From: Paraburkholderia ferrariae NBRC 106233
Lineage (GTDB): Bacteria > Pseudomonadota > Gammaproteobacteria > Burkholderiales > Burkholderiaceae
Assembly: GCF_000685035.1 (NCBI RefSeq)
Contig: NZ_BAYB01000012.1
Span: 124,001 to 188,000, forward strand
Length of the DNA: 64,000 bases
Direction: 5' to 3'
Positions 47,637 to 57,073 of this stretch are shown here, piece after piece. The translations under genes were made by a program, and so were the position numbers. The notes below the pieces were generated by a model that was not told the origin of the DNA, did not search any database, and saw nothing but the letters and a program-made list of their open reading frames with translations. The number at the start of each line of letters is the position of its first letter. Positions within the stretch are counted from its first letter, which is position 1.

Positions 47637-48095
47637 ATGGGTCACGCGATCGAAGTCGCGCTCTTTCTGCATTTGCTGGCTGTCGCCGTCTGGGTGGGCG
47701 GCATGGTGTTCGCGCACTTCTGTCTGCGTCCGGCGCTCGAAGATCTTTCGCCGCAACTGCGGCTGCCGCTGTGGGAGTCGGTGTTCGGCCGCTTCTTCAA
47801 CTGGGTGGCGGTCGCGGTGCTCGTGATCCTGCTCACCGGCGGCTTCCTGCTCATGCAGTTCGGCGGCGGCCACGCCACCTGGCAACTGCACGCCATGGCG
47901 GGGCTCGGCGTGCTGATGATGCTGATCTACGGCCACATCCGCTTCGCGCTCTTTCCGCGCATTCGCCGCGCGGTGCAGGCGCAGCGCTGGCCCGACGGCG
48001 CGCGCGCCGTGGGCACCGTGCGCCGGCTCGTGGTGGTCAATCTCGTGCTCGGTGTCGTGACGATCGGCGTGGCGGTGATGTCGCGCGGGTTTTAG
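47637..48095 (+). CDS. CopD-like integral membrane protein
   Basis: A 152 aa protein with four hydrophobic helices. It has the family features LLAVAVWVGGMVFAHFCLRPAL at the first helix, FFNWVAVAVLVILLTGGFLLM, and His residues in HAMAGLGVLMMLIYGHIRF. The CopD-like fold is linked to copper handling in some members, but here no other copper gene is adjacent and the role is unclear. Confidence 0.82.
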   Translation: MGHAIEVALFLHLLAVAVWVGGMVFAHFCLRPALEDLSPQLRLPLWESVFGRFFNWVAVAVLVILLTGGFLLMQFGGGHATWQLHAMAGLGVLMMLIYGHIRFALFPRIRRAVQAQRWPDGARAVGTVRRLVVVNLVLGVVTIGVAVMSRGF

Positions 48096-48143
48096 GCCAC
48101 GCCCGCAAGCTTCCTCGTTTCACGGTGACATTCGCAGTCGCAT

Positions 48144-49094
48144 TTACAATCTCTCGGCCAGGGCGTAGCGCTGCATGCAGCGCTCCATCGCATCGAAGAA
48201 CGCCCGTTCGGCCGCATTCATCTTGCGCTCGCGATGCCACAGCAGGTGGATATCGACATCGGCGAGCCCTTCCTCCGGCGGCAGCCGCCACATGCGCTGC
48301 CGCGCCAGATCGTCCCGCACCGTGTGCTCGGGCAGGCAGCCGATGCCGTAGCCCGCGTAGATGAGCCGGCGCACCTCGTCGAGGCTCGGCGAAGACGCCA
48401 CGATGCGCCCCGTAAAGCCGCGCTGGTCGCGAAACACCGTGAGCGGCGAGAGGCTGTCGCCGATCTGGTCGCTCGTGAACGAAACGAAGTTCTCCGCGAG
48501 CAGGTCCTCCATCGTCAACTGCGAAAGGCCGAAGAGCCGGTGATGGCGCCCGCAGAAAATCGCATAGCGCTGGCGCAGGAATAGCCGCATTTCGAGCTTG
48601 TCCGCGGGCGTGCGGCACAGGCTCAGGCCCGCCGTGGCTGTCTTTTGCAGTACCGAGGAAATGATGTCCGACGAGCGCATGACCTCGATCTGCAGGTCGA
48701 TGCGCGGATAGGCCACGTGAAATTCCGCGAGGAATTCGTCGTACACGCGCGATTCGATGCGGCTGACCGTGAGCAGGCGTATCGAGCCGGTGATGTCGGT
48801 CGTGCGTTCGTCCAGTTCGGTTTCGAGGCGCGAGATATTGCCGTAGATGTCGCTTGCGATCCGGTAGACCTCTTCGCCCGCCTGGGTCGGCACGAACTGC
48901 GCGCCGCGCCGCTCGATCAGCTTGCGGCCGAGCGCGTCTTCGAGGCGCCTGAGCGCCTGGCTCACGGCGGGCTGCGTGACGTACAGGCGTGCCGCGGCGC
49001 GGCTCAGGCTGCGCTCCTGCATGATCGCGAGGTAGGTGCGCAGCAGGTTCCAGTCGAGCCGGTCGTTGAGAAAGCGGGTCGGTTCGGCACGCAT
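48144..49094 (-). CDS. LysR-family transcriptional regulator
   Basis: A 316 aa regulator. The N-terminal HTH is LLRTYLAIMQERSLSRAAARLYVTQPAVSQALRRLEDALG, and the effector domain covers about 105-310. It is divergent from the MFS/M20/HDAC-like operon, with a long inverted repeat between them, and probably controls that operon. The effector is likely the operon's substrate or a derivative of it. Confidence 0.9.
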   Translation of the reverse strand: MRAEPTRFLNDRLDWNLLRTYLAIMQERSLSRAAARLYVTQPAVSQALRRLEDALGRKLIERRGAQFVPTQAGEEVYRIASDIYGNISRLETELDERTTDITGSIRLLTVSRIESRVYDEFLAEFHVAYPRIDLQIEVMRSSDIISSVLQKTATAGLSLCRTPADKLEMRLFLRQRYAIFCGRHHRLFGLSQLTMEDLLAENFVSFTSDQIGDSLSPLTVFRDQRGFTGRIVASSPSLDEVRRLIYAGYGIGCLPEHTVRDDLARQRMWRLPPEEGLADVDIHLLWHRERKMNAAERAFFDAMERCMQRYALAERL

Positions 49095-49117
49095 GGCGGC
49101 GGCTCCCCATTCAAGGT

Positions 49118-49163
49118 ATTAGCCAAATTTATATGCTGAATAATAACGCGAAATTTGACTAAT
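49118..49163. promoter_or_regulatory. LysR-type inverted-repeat operator
   Basis: ATTAGCCAAATTT (49118-49130) and AAATTTGACTAAT (49151-49163) are inverted copies matching at 12 of 13 bases, 20 bp apart. The patch is AT-rich within GC-rich DNA, between the divergent LysR gene and the MFS gene. Confidence 0.7.
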
Positions 49164-49233
49164 GTTTTGTGGACGGCGATAAACCTTGCATGCGCGTACC
49201 GCGCAGGATGCAGGCGTATCTGGAGACACCGAC

Positions 49234-50565
49234 ATGACCCCCACCCAACCCGCGGCCACCCGCCAGCCCGTGCGCGCCGCCGCCGCGGCCTTCATCGGCA
49301 CGATGATCGAGTGGTACGACTTTTACATCTATGCCACCGCCGCCGCGCTCGTGTTCGGCGAACTCTATTTCCCCTCCGCGGACCGCTTCGTGAGCACGAT
49401 GGCCTCGTTCGCGACCTTTGCCGTCGGCTTTTTCGCGCGACCGCTGGGCGGCCTGATCTTCGGGCATCTCGGCGACCGCATCGGCCGCAAGAAGGCGCTC
49501 ATGACCACGCTCATGATGATGGGCGTCGCAACGGTGTGCGTCGGCTTGCTGCCGTCGTACGCGAGCGTCGGCCTGCTCGCGCCGGTGCTGCTCGTGCTGC
49601 TGCGCGTGGTGCAGGGCATCGCCGTGGGCGGCGAGTGGGGCGGCGCCGTGCTGATGGCCGGCGAGCACGCGCCGGAGGGGCGGCGCACGTTCTTCGCGTC
49701 GTTCGCGCAACTGGGTTCGCCCGCGGGGCTGATCCTCTCGCTGCTCGCGTTCCGCGCCGTCACCTCGCTCGACAAGGCCGAATTTCTCGCGTGGGGCTGG
49801 CGCCTGCCGTTCCTCATTTCGGCCGTGCTGCTCGTGGTGGGCATCGTGATCCGGCTGGGCGTGAACGAGTCGCCCGAGTTCGAGCAACTGAAAGAGCAGC
49901 GCCGCACCGTCAAGCTGCCCGTGGCCGAAGTGTTCCGCTCGGCGTGGGGCCTCGTGCTCCTGTGCATCGGCGCAAACACCATCGGCATTGCCGGCGTGTA
50001 CTTCACCAACACCTTCATGATTGCCTACACCACGCAGTACGTGGGCATCACGCGCTCGACGATCCTCGACTGCCTCTTCGTCGTCGCGATCATCCAGTTC
50101 CTCGTCCAGCCCGTGGCCGCATGGCTTGCCGAGCGCATGGGCGGCGCGCGCTTCCTCAAGTGCGCCGCGCTCGCCGCGATGCTCTCGCCGTACCCCATGT
50201 TCGCGCTCGTCGAGAGCGGCCGGGTCGTGTCGATGGTGATCGGCATTGCGCTCGCCGTGGTCTGCATGGCGAGCTTCTACTCGGTGATCGCGGGCTTCGT
50301 TTCCGGCATATTCCCCACGCGCGTGCGCTACTCCGCGATTTCGCTCTCCTATCAGGTTTGCGGGGCCGTGGCGGGCGGGCTCACGCCGCTCGTCGGCACC
50401 TGGCTCGCGCATCGCTATGCGGGGCAGTGGTGGCCGCTCGCCGTGTTCTATACGTGCCTCGCGGGCGTGTCGCTGCTGTGCATCGCCGCGCTCGACGCGC
50501 GCCGTGCGGCGCATGCCGTGGATGAAGCCGACGAAGCCGCGGCCCGCGCCGTGGGCTCGCGCTGA
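49234..50565 (+). CDS. MFS metabolite:H+ symporter (MHS family)
   Basis: A 443 aa permease of the MHS group (ShiA/KgtP/ProP-like). IGTMIEWYDFYIYATAAALVFGELYFP is the family signature, followed by GHLGDRIGRKKALMTTLMMMG (motif A) and RVVQGIAVGGEWGGAVLMAGEHAP. About twelve helices are expected. It probably imports the compound cleaved by the hydrolases downstream. The ATG at 49234 has TGGAGA in front. Confidence 0.9.
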   Translation: MTPTQPAATRQPVRAAAAAFIGTMIEWYDFYIYATAAALVFGELYFPSADRFVSTMASFATFAVGFFARPLGGLIFGHLGDRIGRKKALMTTLMMMGVATVCVGLLPSYASVGLLAPVLLVLLRVVQGIAVGGEWGGAVLMAGEHAPEGRRTFFASFAQLGSPAGLILSLLAFRAVTSLDKAEFLAWGWRLPFLISAVLLVVGIVIRLGVNESPEFEQLKEQRRTVKLPVAEVFRSAWGLVLLCIGANTIGIAGVYFTNTFMIAYTTQYVGITRSTILDCLFVVAIIQFLVQPVAAWLAERMGGARFLKCAALAAMLSPYPMFALVESGRVVSMVIGIALAVVCMASFYSVIAGFVSGIFPTRVRYSAISLSYQVCGAVAGGLTPLVGTWLAHRYAGQWWPLAVFYTCLAGVSLLCIAALDARRAAHAVDEADEAAARAVGSR

Positions 50566-50598
50566 AATTGCTCTGTGTTCGACAAGATGGAAGTCACG

Positions 50599-51852
50599 AT
50601 GAAAGATCTGCTGCAGATTGACGGGGCGCGCCTCTGGGCGAGCCTGATGGAAATGGCGCAAATCGGCGCGACCGCGGGCGGCGGCGTGCGCCGTCTCGCG
50701 CTGACCGAAGAGGACCGGCGCGGGCGCGAATTGTTCGCGCGCTGGTGCCGCGAGGCGGGCATGAGCGTCGTTACCGACGAAGTGGGCAACCTGTTTGCGC
50801 GCCGCGAAGGCGCGAACTCGCACGCGGCACCCGTGCTGATGGGCAGTCACCTCGATACGCAGCCCGAGGGCGGCCGCTTCGACGGCGTCTATGGCGTGCT
50901 GGCGGCGCTGGAAGTGGTGCGCGCCTTGAACGATGCACAGGCGGTGACGGAGAAGCCCATCGAAATCTGTTCGTGGACCAACGAGGAGGGCGCCCGTTTC
51001 ACGCCGGCCATGCTCGGCTCGGCGGTGTTCGCGGGCGCGATGCCGCTCGCCGATGCGCTCGCTCGCGAAGATGCCGAAGGCGTGACGCTCGGCGCCGCGC
51101 TCGATGCGTGCGGTGCGCGCGGCACGCGGCCGGTGACGGGCGTTGCCGTCGATGCGTATTTCGAAGCGCATATCGAACAGGGGCCGATTCTCGAAGCGAA
51201 CGGCACGGCCATCGGTGTGGTGACGGGCGGCCAGGCGATCCGCTGGTTCGACGTGACGGTGACGGGCGTGGCCGCGCATGCGGGCACGACCCCCATGCGC
51301 TACCGCAAGGACGCGTTCTTCGGCGCCGCGCAGATGGCGCTGGAAATCGAGCGCGTGATCGCCCGCTACGCGCCGCTCGGCCTCGTGACGATCGGGCAGG
51401 TGCAGGTCGCGAATTCCTCGCGCAACACGATTGCGGCGAACCTCACGTTCACGGTCGATATCCGCCATCCCGACGACGCCCAGCTCGACGCCATGGAGCG
51501 CGACGTGCGCGCGGCCTGCGAACGGGCGGCCGCGTCGCGCGGTCTGGGCGTTGCCATCGCCCCTTGCTGGACGAGCCCCGCCACGCCGTTCGACGCGCAG
51601 TGCGTGGACCTCGTCGCCCAGGCGGTGACGGCGCTCGGCTACTCGAACGAGCGTATCGTGAGCGGGGCCGGTCACGACGCGATTCACCTCGCGCGCTATT
51701 GCCCCACGGCGATGGTGTTCATTCCGTGCGTGGACGGCCTCTCGCATAACGAGGCCGAGGACGCGCTGCCCGAAGACGTCACGGCCGGCACGAACGTATT
51801 GCTGAACGCGGTGGCTGCGCGCGCGGGCGTCCGCATTGCGGCCGCAGCGTAG
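50599..51852 (+). CDS. M20-family Zn amidohydrolase (allantoate/N-carbamoyl-amino-acid type)
   Basis: A 417 aa M20 hydrolase. Metal-binding residues are in GSHLDTQPEGGRFDGVYGVLAALE, CSWTNEEGARF, YFEAHIEQGPILE and SGAGHDAIHLARYCPTAMVFIPC. The motif pattern is that of allantoate amidohydrolases, beta-ureidopropionases and N-carbamoyl-L-amino-acid hydrolases. The true substrate is open. The start at 50599 (MKDLLQIDG) has GGAAG upstream; an ATG four codons before is possible. It lies 33 bases after the transporter. Confidence 0.87.
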   Translation: MKDLLQIDGARLWASLMEMAQIGATAGGGVRRLALTEEDRRGRELFARWCREAGMSVVTDEVGNLFARREGANSHAAPVLMGSHLDTQPEGGRFDGVYGVLAALEVVRALNDAQAVTEKPIEICSWTNEEGARFTPAMLGSAVFAGAMPLADALAREDAEGVTLGAALDACGARGTRPVTGVAVDAYFEAHIEQGPILEANGTAIGVVTGGQAIRWFDVTVTGVAAHAGTTPMRYRKDAFFGAAQMALEIERVIARYAPLGLVTIGQVQVANSSRNTIAANLTFTVDIRHPDDAQLDAMERDVRAACERAAASRGLGVAIAPCWTSPATPFDAQCVDLVAQAVTALGYSNERIVSGAGHDAIHLARYCPTAMVFIPCVDGLSHNEAEDALPEDVTAGTNVLLNAVAARAGVRIAAAA

Positions 51853-51875
51853 CGATTGAAGAAGGAGTGCTAACG

Positions 51876-52904
51876 ATGTTGACCTGGTTTCATCCCGAAC
51901 AACTGCTGCACCATCCGCGCACCTATCTGTCGCGCGGCCAGATGCGCGAGCCGCAGGAAGTGCCCGAACGCGCGGCGCGCCTCGTGAAGGCGGCCCATTC
52001 GCTCGGCTTCGAAGTCCGCGAGCCCGCCGACTTCGGCACGGCGCCCATCGCGGCCGTGCACGACATGAACTATCTGCGTTTTCTCGAAGAAGCGCATGCG
52101 CAGTGGAAACGCATGCCCGAGGACTGGGGCGACGAAGTGATGTCGAACATCTACGTGCGCGACCCCAACCCGCTGCGTGGCGTGCTCGCGCAGGCCGCGC
52201 GCTATCTCGCCGACGGCAGTTGCCCGGTGGGCGCGAATACGTGGCGTTCGGCGTACTGGTCGGCGCAAAGCGCGCTGGCGGCGGCCGCGACCGTGAACGA
52301 GGGCGCGCGCGCGAGCTACGCGCTGTGCCGGCCGCCCGGCCATCATGCGCGCGCCGACGCGGCAGGCGGCTTCTGCTACCTCAACAATGCAGCCATTGCC
52401 GCGCAGTCGCTCAGGCGCCGGTTCCCGCGCGTGGCGATTCTCGACACCGACATGCACCACGGCCAGGGCGTGCAGGAGATCTTCTACGGGCGCGACGACG
52501 TGCTCTACATCTCCATCCACGGCGACCCGACGAACTTCTACCCGGTGGTGGCGGGCTACGAGGACGAGCGCGGCGACGGCGCGGGCGAGGGCTACAACGT
52601 CAATCTGCCGATGCCGCACGGCGCGTCCGAAGAGGTCTTCTTCGAACGCGTGGACGCCGCGCTGCGCGTGCTCCGGCGTTTCGAGCCGGACGCGCTGGTG
52701 CTCGCGCTCGGCTTCGACATCTACAAGGACGATCCGCAGTCGAAGGTGGCGGTGAGCACCGAGGGCTTCGGGCGCCTGGGCGCCGCCATCGGCGCGCTCG
52801 ATCTGCCTTCGGTGATCGTGCAGGAGGGCGGCTATCACCTCGCGAGCCTCGAAGACAATGCGCGGGCGTTTTTCGGCGGCTTGACGCAGGCTCAGTCACG
52901 CTGA
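51876..52904 (+). CDS. Histone-deacetylase-fold amidohydrolase (acetylpolyamine type)
   Basis: A 342 aa zinc hydrolase. RPPGHHARADAAGGFCYLNN with His156-His157 is the charge-relay pair, DTDMHHGQGVQEIFY has the zinc ligands, and GFDIYKDDPQSKVAV has the third. GGYHLASL is near the C terminus. This matches bacterial acetylpolyamine amidohydrolases. AAGGAG stands eight bases before the ATG. It ends the operon with the MFS transporter and the M20 enzyme, so the pathway may break acyl and carbamoyl groups from an imported amine. Confidence 0.88.
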   Translation: MLTWFHPEQLLHHPRTYLSRGQMREPQEVPERAARLVKAAHSLGFEVREPADFGTAPIAAVHDMNYLRFLEEAHAQWKRMPEDWGDEVMSNIYVRDPNPLRGVLAQAARYLADGSCPVGANTWRSAYWSAQSALAAAATVNEGARASYALCRPPGHHARADAAGGFCYLNNAAIAAQSLRRRFPRVAILDTDMHHGQGVQEIFYGRDDVLYISIHGDPTNFYPVVAGYEDERGDGAGEGYNVNLPMPHGASEEVFFERVDAALRVLRRFEPDALVLALGFDIYKDDPQSKVAVSTEGFGRLGAAIGALDLPSVIVQEGGYHLASLEDNARAFFGGLTQAQSR

Positions 52905-52950
52905 TGAAGCGCGCGCGGCTGAGTCTGTGGCTGCAGCCGCAGCCGCAGAT

Positions 52951-54180
52951 TCAGCCGTATGCGAGCCACAGCCCGCACGCGGTGCCCACCGCGGCATAGA
53001 CGGCATACGCGGGCAGCTTGAACTTGCCGAAGCACAGGGCGGCGAAGGTCGCCGTGGCGAAGTACGCGGGCTGCAAGGGCACGCGTACCGCGATATGCCA
53101 GACGGCGATGGCGAGAAAGGCCGTGGTGCCCGCGCGCAGCACGCGCATGGCGTGCTCGAAGCGCGGATTCGCCTTCATGCGGTGCAGGTGCCGCTGGGCG
53201 AGCACCACAAGGCAGCCCGACGGCACGAACAGCGCGAGCGTGGCCACGAGCGCGCCGAGCCAGCCATCCACGAGATAGCCGAAGAACGGCACCACGTTGA
53301 GCAGCGGCCCCGGCGAGAGCGGGGAGAGCGAGAAGGCGAGCGTGAAGTCGTCGTTGGTGACGCCGATGGCGGGCGTGACGAACAGCGTCTTGAGCACCGG
53401 CAGCGCGGAGAAACCGCCGCCGAAGAGCGTCATGCCGGCGCCCGCGAGGCGCGGCCACAGCAAGACGCTTTCGAGCGGATAGGGCAGCGGCAGCGCGAAG
53501 ACGGCGATCAGCGCCGCGAGGGCGGCGAGCAGCCAGACATCGCTGCGCGTCATGCCGATCGCGAGCGGTATGGACTGCGCGGGGCTCGCGAGCCAGCCCG
53601 CCCCGAAGGCCACGCAGAGAATGGCGACGTAAGCGCCGCCGCTGGTCGCGATAGCGAGCGCGATGCAGGCGAGAAGCGCGGCGGCCCATTCGAGACGCCC
53701 GCGCACGAGGGCGCGCGTTTGCCGGTACCAGGTCACGCCGATCAGCATGCCCAGCACGACGCTGAAGTGATTGAGCAGCGTGCGCGAGGCCACCGCGTGC
53801 ACGAGCGGCGTGCGGTAGAAGATGGCGAAGAGCGTCATCAGCGCGAAGAAGGGCAGCACGCTGGCGACGCCGGCCACCCACGCGCCCGAGCGTCCGCGTA
53901 TGGCGTGGCCCAGCTGCACGGCGACGTTGCAGCCCACCGGGCCCGGCACCATCCAGGCGAGCGCCACGAGGTCGGAGAAGGCGGCCGGCGTGAGCTGCGC
54001 TTCGCGTTCGACGTAATGCTGTTCGAGCTGCGCCATCAGCGCGAGGCCGCCCCACGAAACCGCGGAGCGGCTCAGTACCACGCGAAAGAGCGACCAGAGC
54101 GAGTGGCGCGGCGGCTCGATCGATGCGTCGAGCGGCGGGTGGCGCAGCGTGGCGGTGAGGTCGTCGGAACGATTCTCCAT
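52951..54180 (-). CDS. chrA: Chromate transporter ChrA
   Basis: A 409 aa two-domain membrane protein. The first half starts SLFRVVLSRSAVSWGGLALMAQLEQHYVERE, with WMVPGPVGCNVAVQLGHAIRGRSGAWVAG. The second half repeats the fold (FGGGFSALPVLKTLFVTP, then PGPLLNVVPFFGYLVDG). These are the CHR domain hallmarks. Some members export chromate, others have no known substrate. The ATG at 54180 is used; ATGs at 54201 and 54222 are possible. Its terminal region overlaps no neighbour. Confidence 0.88.
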   Translation of the reverse strand: MENRSDDLTATLRHPPLDASIEPPRHSLWSLFRVVLSRSAVSWGGLALMAQLEQHYVEREAQLTPAAFSDLVALAWMVPGPVGCNVAVQLGHAIRGRSGAWVAGVASVLPFFALMTLFAIFYRTPLVHAVASRTLLNHFSVVLGMLIGVTWYRQTRALVRGRLEWAAALLACIALAIATSGGAYVAILCVAFGAGWLASPAQSIPLAIGMTRSDVWLLAALAALIAVFALPLPYPLESVLLWPRLAGAGMTLFGGGFSALPVLKTLFVTPAIGVTNDDFTLAFSLSPLSPGPLLNVVPFFGYLVDGWLGALVATLALFVPSGCLVVLAQRHLHRMKANPRFEHAMRVLRAGTTAFLAIAVWHIAVRVPLQPAYFATATFAALCFGKFKLPAYAVYAAVGTACGLWLAYG

Positions 54181-54312
54181 TGCGGCATGGGACGCGGGCA
54201 TGGCATCCCGCACAGAGTTCAATCAGGTCGATGGCGCACGCGAGGTTGGCGTGCGATACGCGCGCGGCCGGCCGCCGCGAGCCGGGGCCCGCAAGCCTCC
54301 TGGCTCTCGGGC

Positions 54313-56691
54313 CTAGCGCGGCTGCGACGCGTCGCTCACGCGCTCGCCCTGCTCGGCCGTGCCGCCGGCATGCGCCATCCCGCACACGCCGAAGCGCTCG
54401 ATCAGCGCGGGCACGCCGTCCACGGGCACGGGGCGCGAGAACAGGAAGCCTTGCGCTTCGATCGGTCCGAGCGCCGAAAGCCACGCGATCTGCTCTTCGG
54501 TCTCCGTGCCTTCTACGACCACCGTGAGGCCGAGCGAGCGCGCGAGATTCACGATGGCCGAGACCATCACGCACACGCTGCGGTCGGCGGGGATGGCCTG
54601 CACGAACGAACGGTCCACCTTGAGCGTATCCACGGCGAAGCGGTTCAGGTACGAGAGCGACGAATAGCCCGTGCCGAAGTCGTCGAGCGCCACGCGCACG
54701 CCGAGGCGCTTCAAGGCGAAGATCTTCTCGGACACGAGTTCGGGATACTCCATCATCGCCGTCTCGGTGATCTCGAGCTCCAGCCGGTGCGCCGCGATGC
54801 CGGTTTCCTCGATCGCGTGCGCCACCGTCTCGTAGAGGTCGCCGCGCCAGAACTGCACGGCGGAGATGTTGATGGCGAGCGAGAGCGTTTCGTAGCCCTG
54901 CTGCTGCCATTGCGCGAGCTGCGCGCAGGCCGTGCGGATCACGAAGTCGCCCACCGGCACGATGAGGCCCGTCGATTCGGCCACCGGAATGAATTCGCTG
55001 GCCGGAATCAGGCCGTACTGCGGATGGTTCCAGCGCACCAGCGCCTCGAAGCCCGTGATGCAGCGGCGGCGCAGGTCGATCTTCGGCTGATAGGCGAGAA
55101 AGAGCTGCCCTTCGGCGAGCGCCACGCGCAACTGCTGCTCCCACTTCATCAGGTGGTCGGCGCGATGCGCGAGCTGCGGCGAGTAGAAGCGGAAGCAGTT
55201 GCGGCCCGCTTCCTTCGCCGCGTACATGGCGAGGTCGGCCTTCTTGAGCAGGTCGATCTCGCTCTCGTGCGCGACTGCATAGAGCGCGATGCCCGTGCTC
55301 GCGTGCAGCACGAACGCACTGCCGCGCACGTCGAACGGATGCGTGAACGCCGCGTTGGTCGCTTCCGCGAGCGCGATGGCGCGTTTTTCGATGTCGTCGC
55401 CCTTCACGATCACCACGAACTCGTCGCCGCCGATGCGCGCGAGCGTGCCGCCCGTGCCCACCGCGTCGGCAAGGCGCGCCGCGCTCATCTGCAGCACGAT
55501 GTCGCCCGCGTTGTGGCCGAGCGTGTCGTTCACCGTCTTGAAGTTGTCGAGGTCGATGAAGAGGATCGCGAGGCGCCCGAGGTTGGCCGGCTGCGAGACC
55601 TCGTAGCGCAGCCGCTGCAGCGTGGCGTAGCGGTTGGGCAGGCCCGTGAGCAGATCGTACTGCACGAGCTGCGACATCTCGCGCTCGCGCCCGAGCAGCT
55701 TGCCGATCAGCCCCGTCGCCACGGCGAAGAACGAGAGCATGGCAAGCGAGATGAACGTCGCCATCATCAGGTAGACGTCGCGCGTGTGGTTGTAGTCGGC
55801 GAATTCTTCGGCCTGCGAAAGGCCCACGAGCACGCCCAGCGGATAGCCGTCGATATGCCGGTACGAGACGATGCGCGTGACGTGGTCGATCGGATCGACG
55901 TAGGTGCCCGAAACATGCTCGGAGATCGGGTACACGCCGCTTGCCGAGAACGTGCCGCTCGTCCGCTCGGCGTTGCCGGTGCGGCGCGCCAGCACGGCGC
56001 CCGTGTCCGAGATCACGGCGATCACGCCGTCCCGGCCGATGGCCGCGTTGTTGTAGAAGTCGCTCGTGAAGTAGCCCGGGTCTTCGGAGACCACCACCAC
56101 GCCCGCGAACGAGCCGTCCGGATGATTGAGGCGGCGCGTCATCTGCAGCGTCCAGTGCCCCGACAGGCGGCCGAGCACGGGCTTGCTGATATAGAGCTGG
56201 TCGTCGTTCTCGTGCTCGTGCACGCGGAAGTGTTCGCGGTCGGAGAGGTCGATCGGCTTCGGGTTCGGGTCGGCGGTATTGGCCACCAGCTTGCCGTGCT
56301 CGTCGATGAGCGAGACCTGCACGAGCGAGTCGCTTTGCACGACGCCTTTTTCGACCGTGCTCGCGAGATTGAAATTGTTGGGCGACTTCTCGAACTCGTA
56401 CTTCACGAAGCGCGTGATCTGGTCCACCTGGTGGATGGCCTTGACCGTGTGCTGTTCGAGCGCGGCCGAGAGAATGGCGGCCGAGGCCGTGGCCTCGCGC
56501 AGGGTCGCTTCCTTTTCGACCGAGAGCCGCGTGAAGATCACCGCCCACAGCAGCACGAGCACGAGCACGCCGAGGAGCGGGATCGCCAGCAGCGTGCGGG
56601 GGCGCGCGAAGGCCGGGCCGGGCACGCTGCGGGGGCCGGGTTCGCGGGAGAACGGTCGGCGGTTCGGGCTCATCGCGACCGGCGCGCGCAT
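54313..56691 (-). CDS. Cache-sensor GGDEF-EAL protein
   Basis: A protein of about 792 aa that handles cyclic di-GMP. Two membrane segments (about 33-55 and 310-330) enclose a dCache/PDC sensor with SLIDEHGKLVANTADPNP. The GGDEF domain begins YDLLTGLPNRY and has an intact GGDEF motif (ARIGGDEFVVI), with no RxxD site before it. The EAL domain has GFEALVRWNHP, the ITETAMM metal site and DDFGTGYSSLSYL, so phosphodiesterase activity is expected. The start is uncertain among 56691, 56673 and a TTG further upstream; none has a good ribosome-binding site. Confidence 0.86.
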   Translation of the reverse strand: MRAPVAMSPNRRPFSREPGPRSVPGPAFARPRTLLAIPLLGVLVLVLLWAVIFTRLSVEKEATLREATASAAILSAALEQHTVKAIHQVDQITRFVKYEFEKSPNNFNLASTVEKGVVQSDSLVQVSLIDEHGKLVANTADPNPKPIDLSDREHFRVHEHENDDQLYISKPVLGRLSGHWTLQMTRRLNHPDGSFAGVVVVSEDPGYFTSDFYNNAAIGRDGVIAVISDTGAVLARRTGNAERTSGTFSASGVYPISEHVSGTYVDPIDHVTRIVSYRHIDGYPLGVLVGLSQAEEFADYNHTRDVYLMMATFISLAMLSFFAVATGLIGKLLGREREMSQLVQYDLLTGLPNRYATLQRLRYEVSQPANLGRLAILFIDLDNFKTVNDTLGHNAGDIVLQMSAARLADAVGTGGTLARIGGDEFVVIVKGDDIEKRAIALAEATNAAFTHPFDVRGSAFVLHASTGIALYAVAHESEIDLLKKADLAMYAAKEAGRNCFRFYSPQLAHRADHLMKWEQQLRVALAEGQLFLAYQPKIDLRRRCITGFEALVRWNHPQYGLIPASEFIPVAESTGLIVPVGDFVIRTACAQLAQWQQQGYETLSLAINISAVQFWRGDLYETVAHAIEETGIAAHRLELEITETAMMEYPELVSEKIFALKRLGVRVALDDFGTGYSSLSYLNRFAVDTLKVDRSFVQAIPADRSVCVMVSAIVNLARSLGLTVVVEGTETEEQIAWLSALGPIEAQGFLFSRPVPVDGVPALIERFGVCGMAHAGGTAEQGERVSDASQPR

Positions 56692-57073
56692 GATTCGCCA
56701 TGCCGCGGATGCGGCGGCCGGGACGGCAACGAGGCGCTCGGTTTCATCGGCGGCATGCTCTGCGGGACGGCTGAGTGTTGTAGTGCGCAAGGAACGCGCG
56801 GAATGGGAATACGGGCGCCCGGAGTCGGCCTCCGGGCGCCCGATGTTTCGATATTAATGGTTGGAGATTGTTTAAGGAAGCGCAACCCCCTCGGGTATAC
56901 GCCAGTCCTGTTGCCGCGCGCCCACGACGCCTATCCGCGGTGCATAGGTGTGCGGCTGCGCATAAACAAAGCAGATGGCGCGCGGAGGAGGAGCCGGTTT
57001 GCGGGACGGCCCGCCAGGAAGGCCGTGGTTCGGCGCATGCGGCTACGCGCAGGCAGCGTGCCCGCGCGCGCTG
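56692..57073. other. Intergenic region with a 13-bp hairpin
   Basis: CGGGCGCCCGGAG (56812-56824) pairs fully with CTCCGGGCGCCCG (56830-56842) around loop TCGGC. An AT-rich patch lies at about 56846-56875. On the minus strand the hairpin would be in the 5' leader of the GGDEF-EAL transcript if the promoter is in that patch, or it may end the phzF transcript. It has no good T-run on either strand. Confidence 0.5.

Noticed and set aside
56812-56842. Cyclic di-GMP riboswitch before the GGDEF-EAL gene
   Set aside because: The hairpin is a single perfect stem with a five-base loop, without the conserved GNRA tetraloop receptor pattern of those riboswitches.
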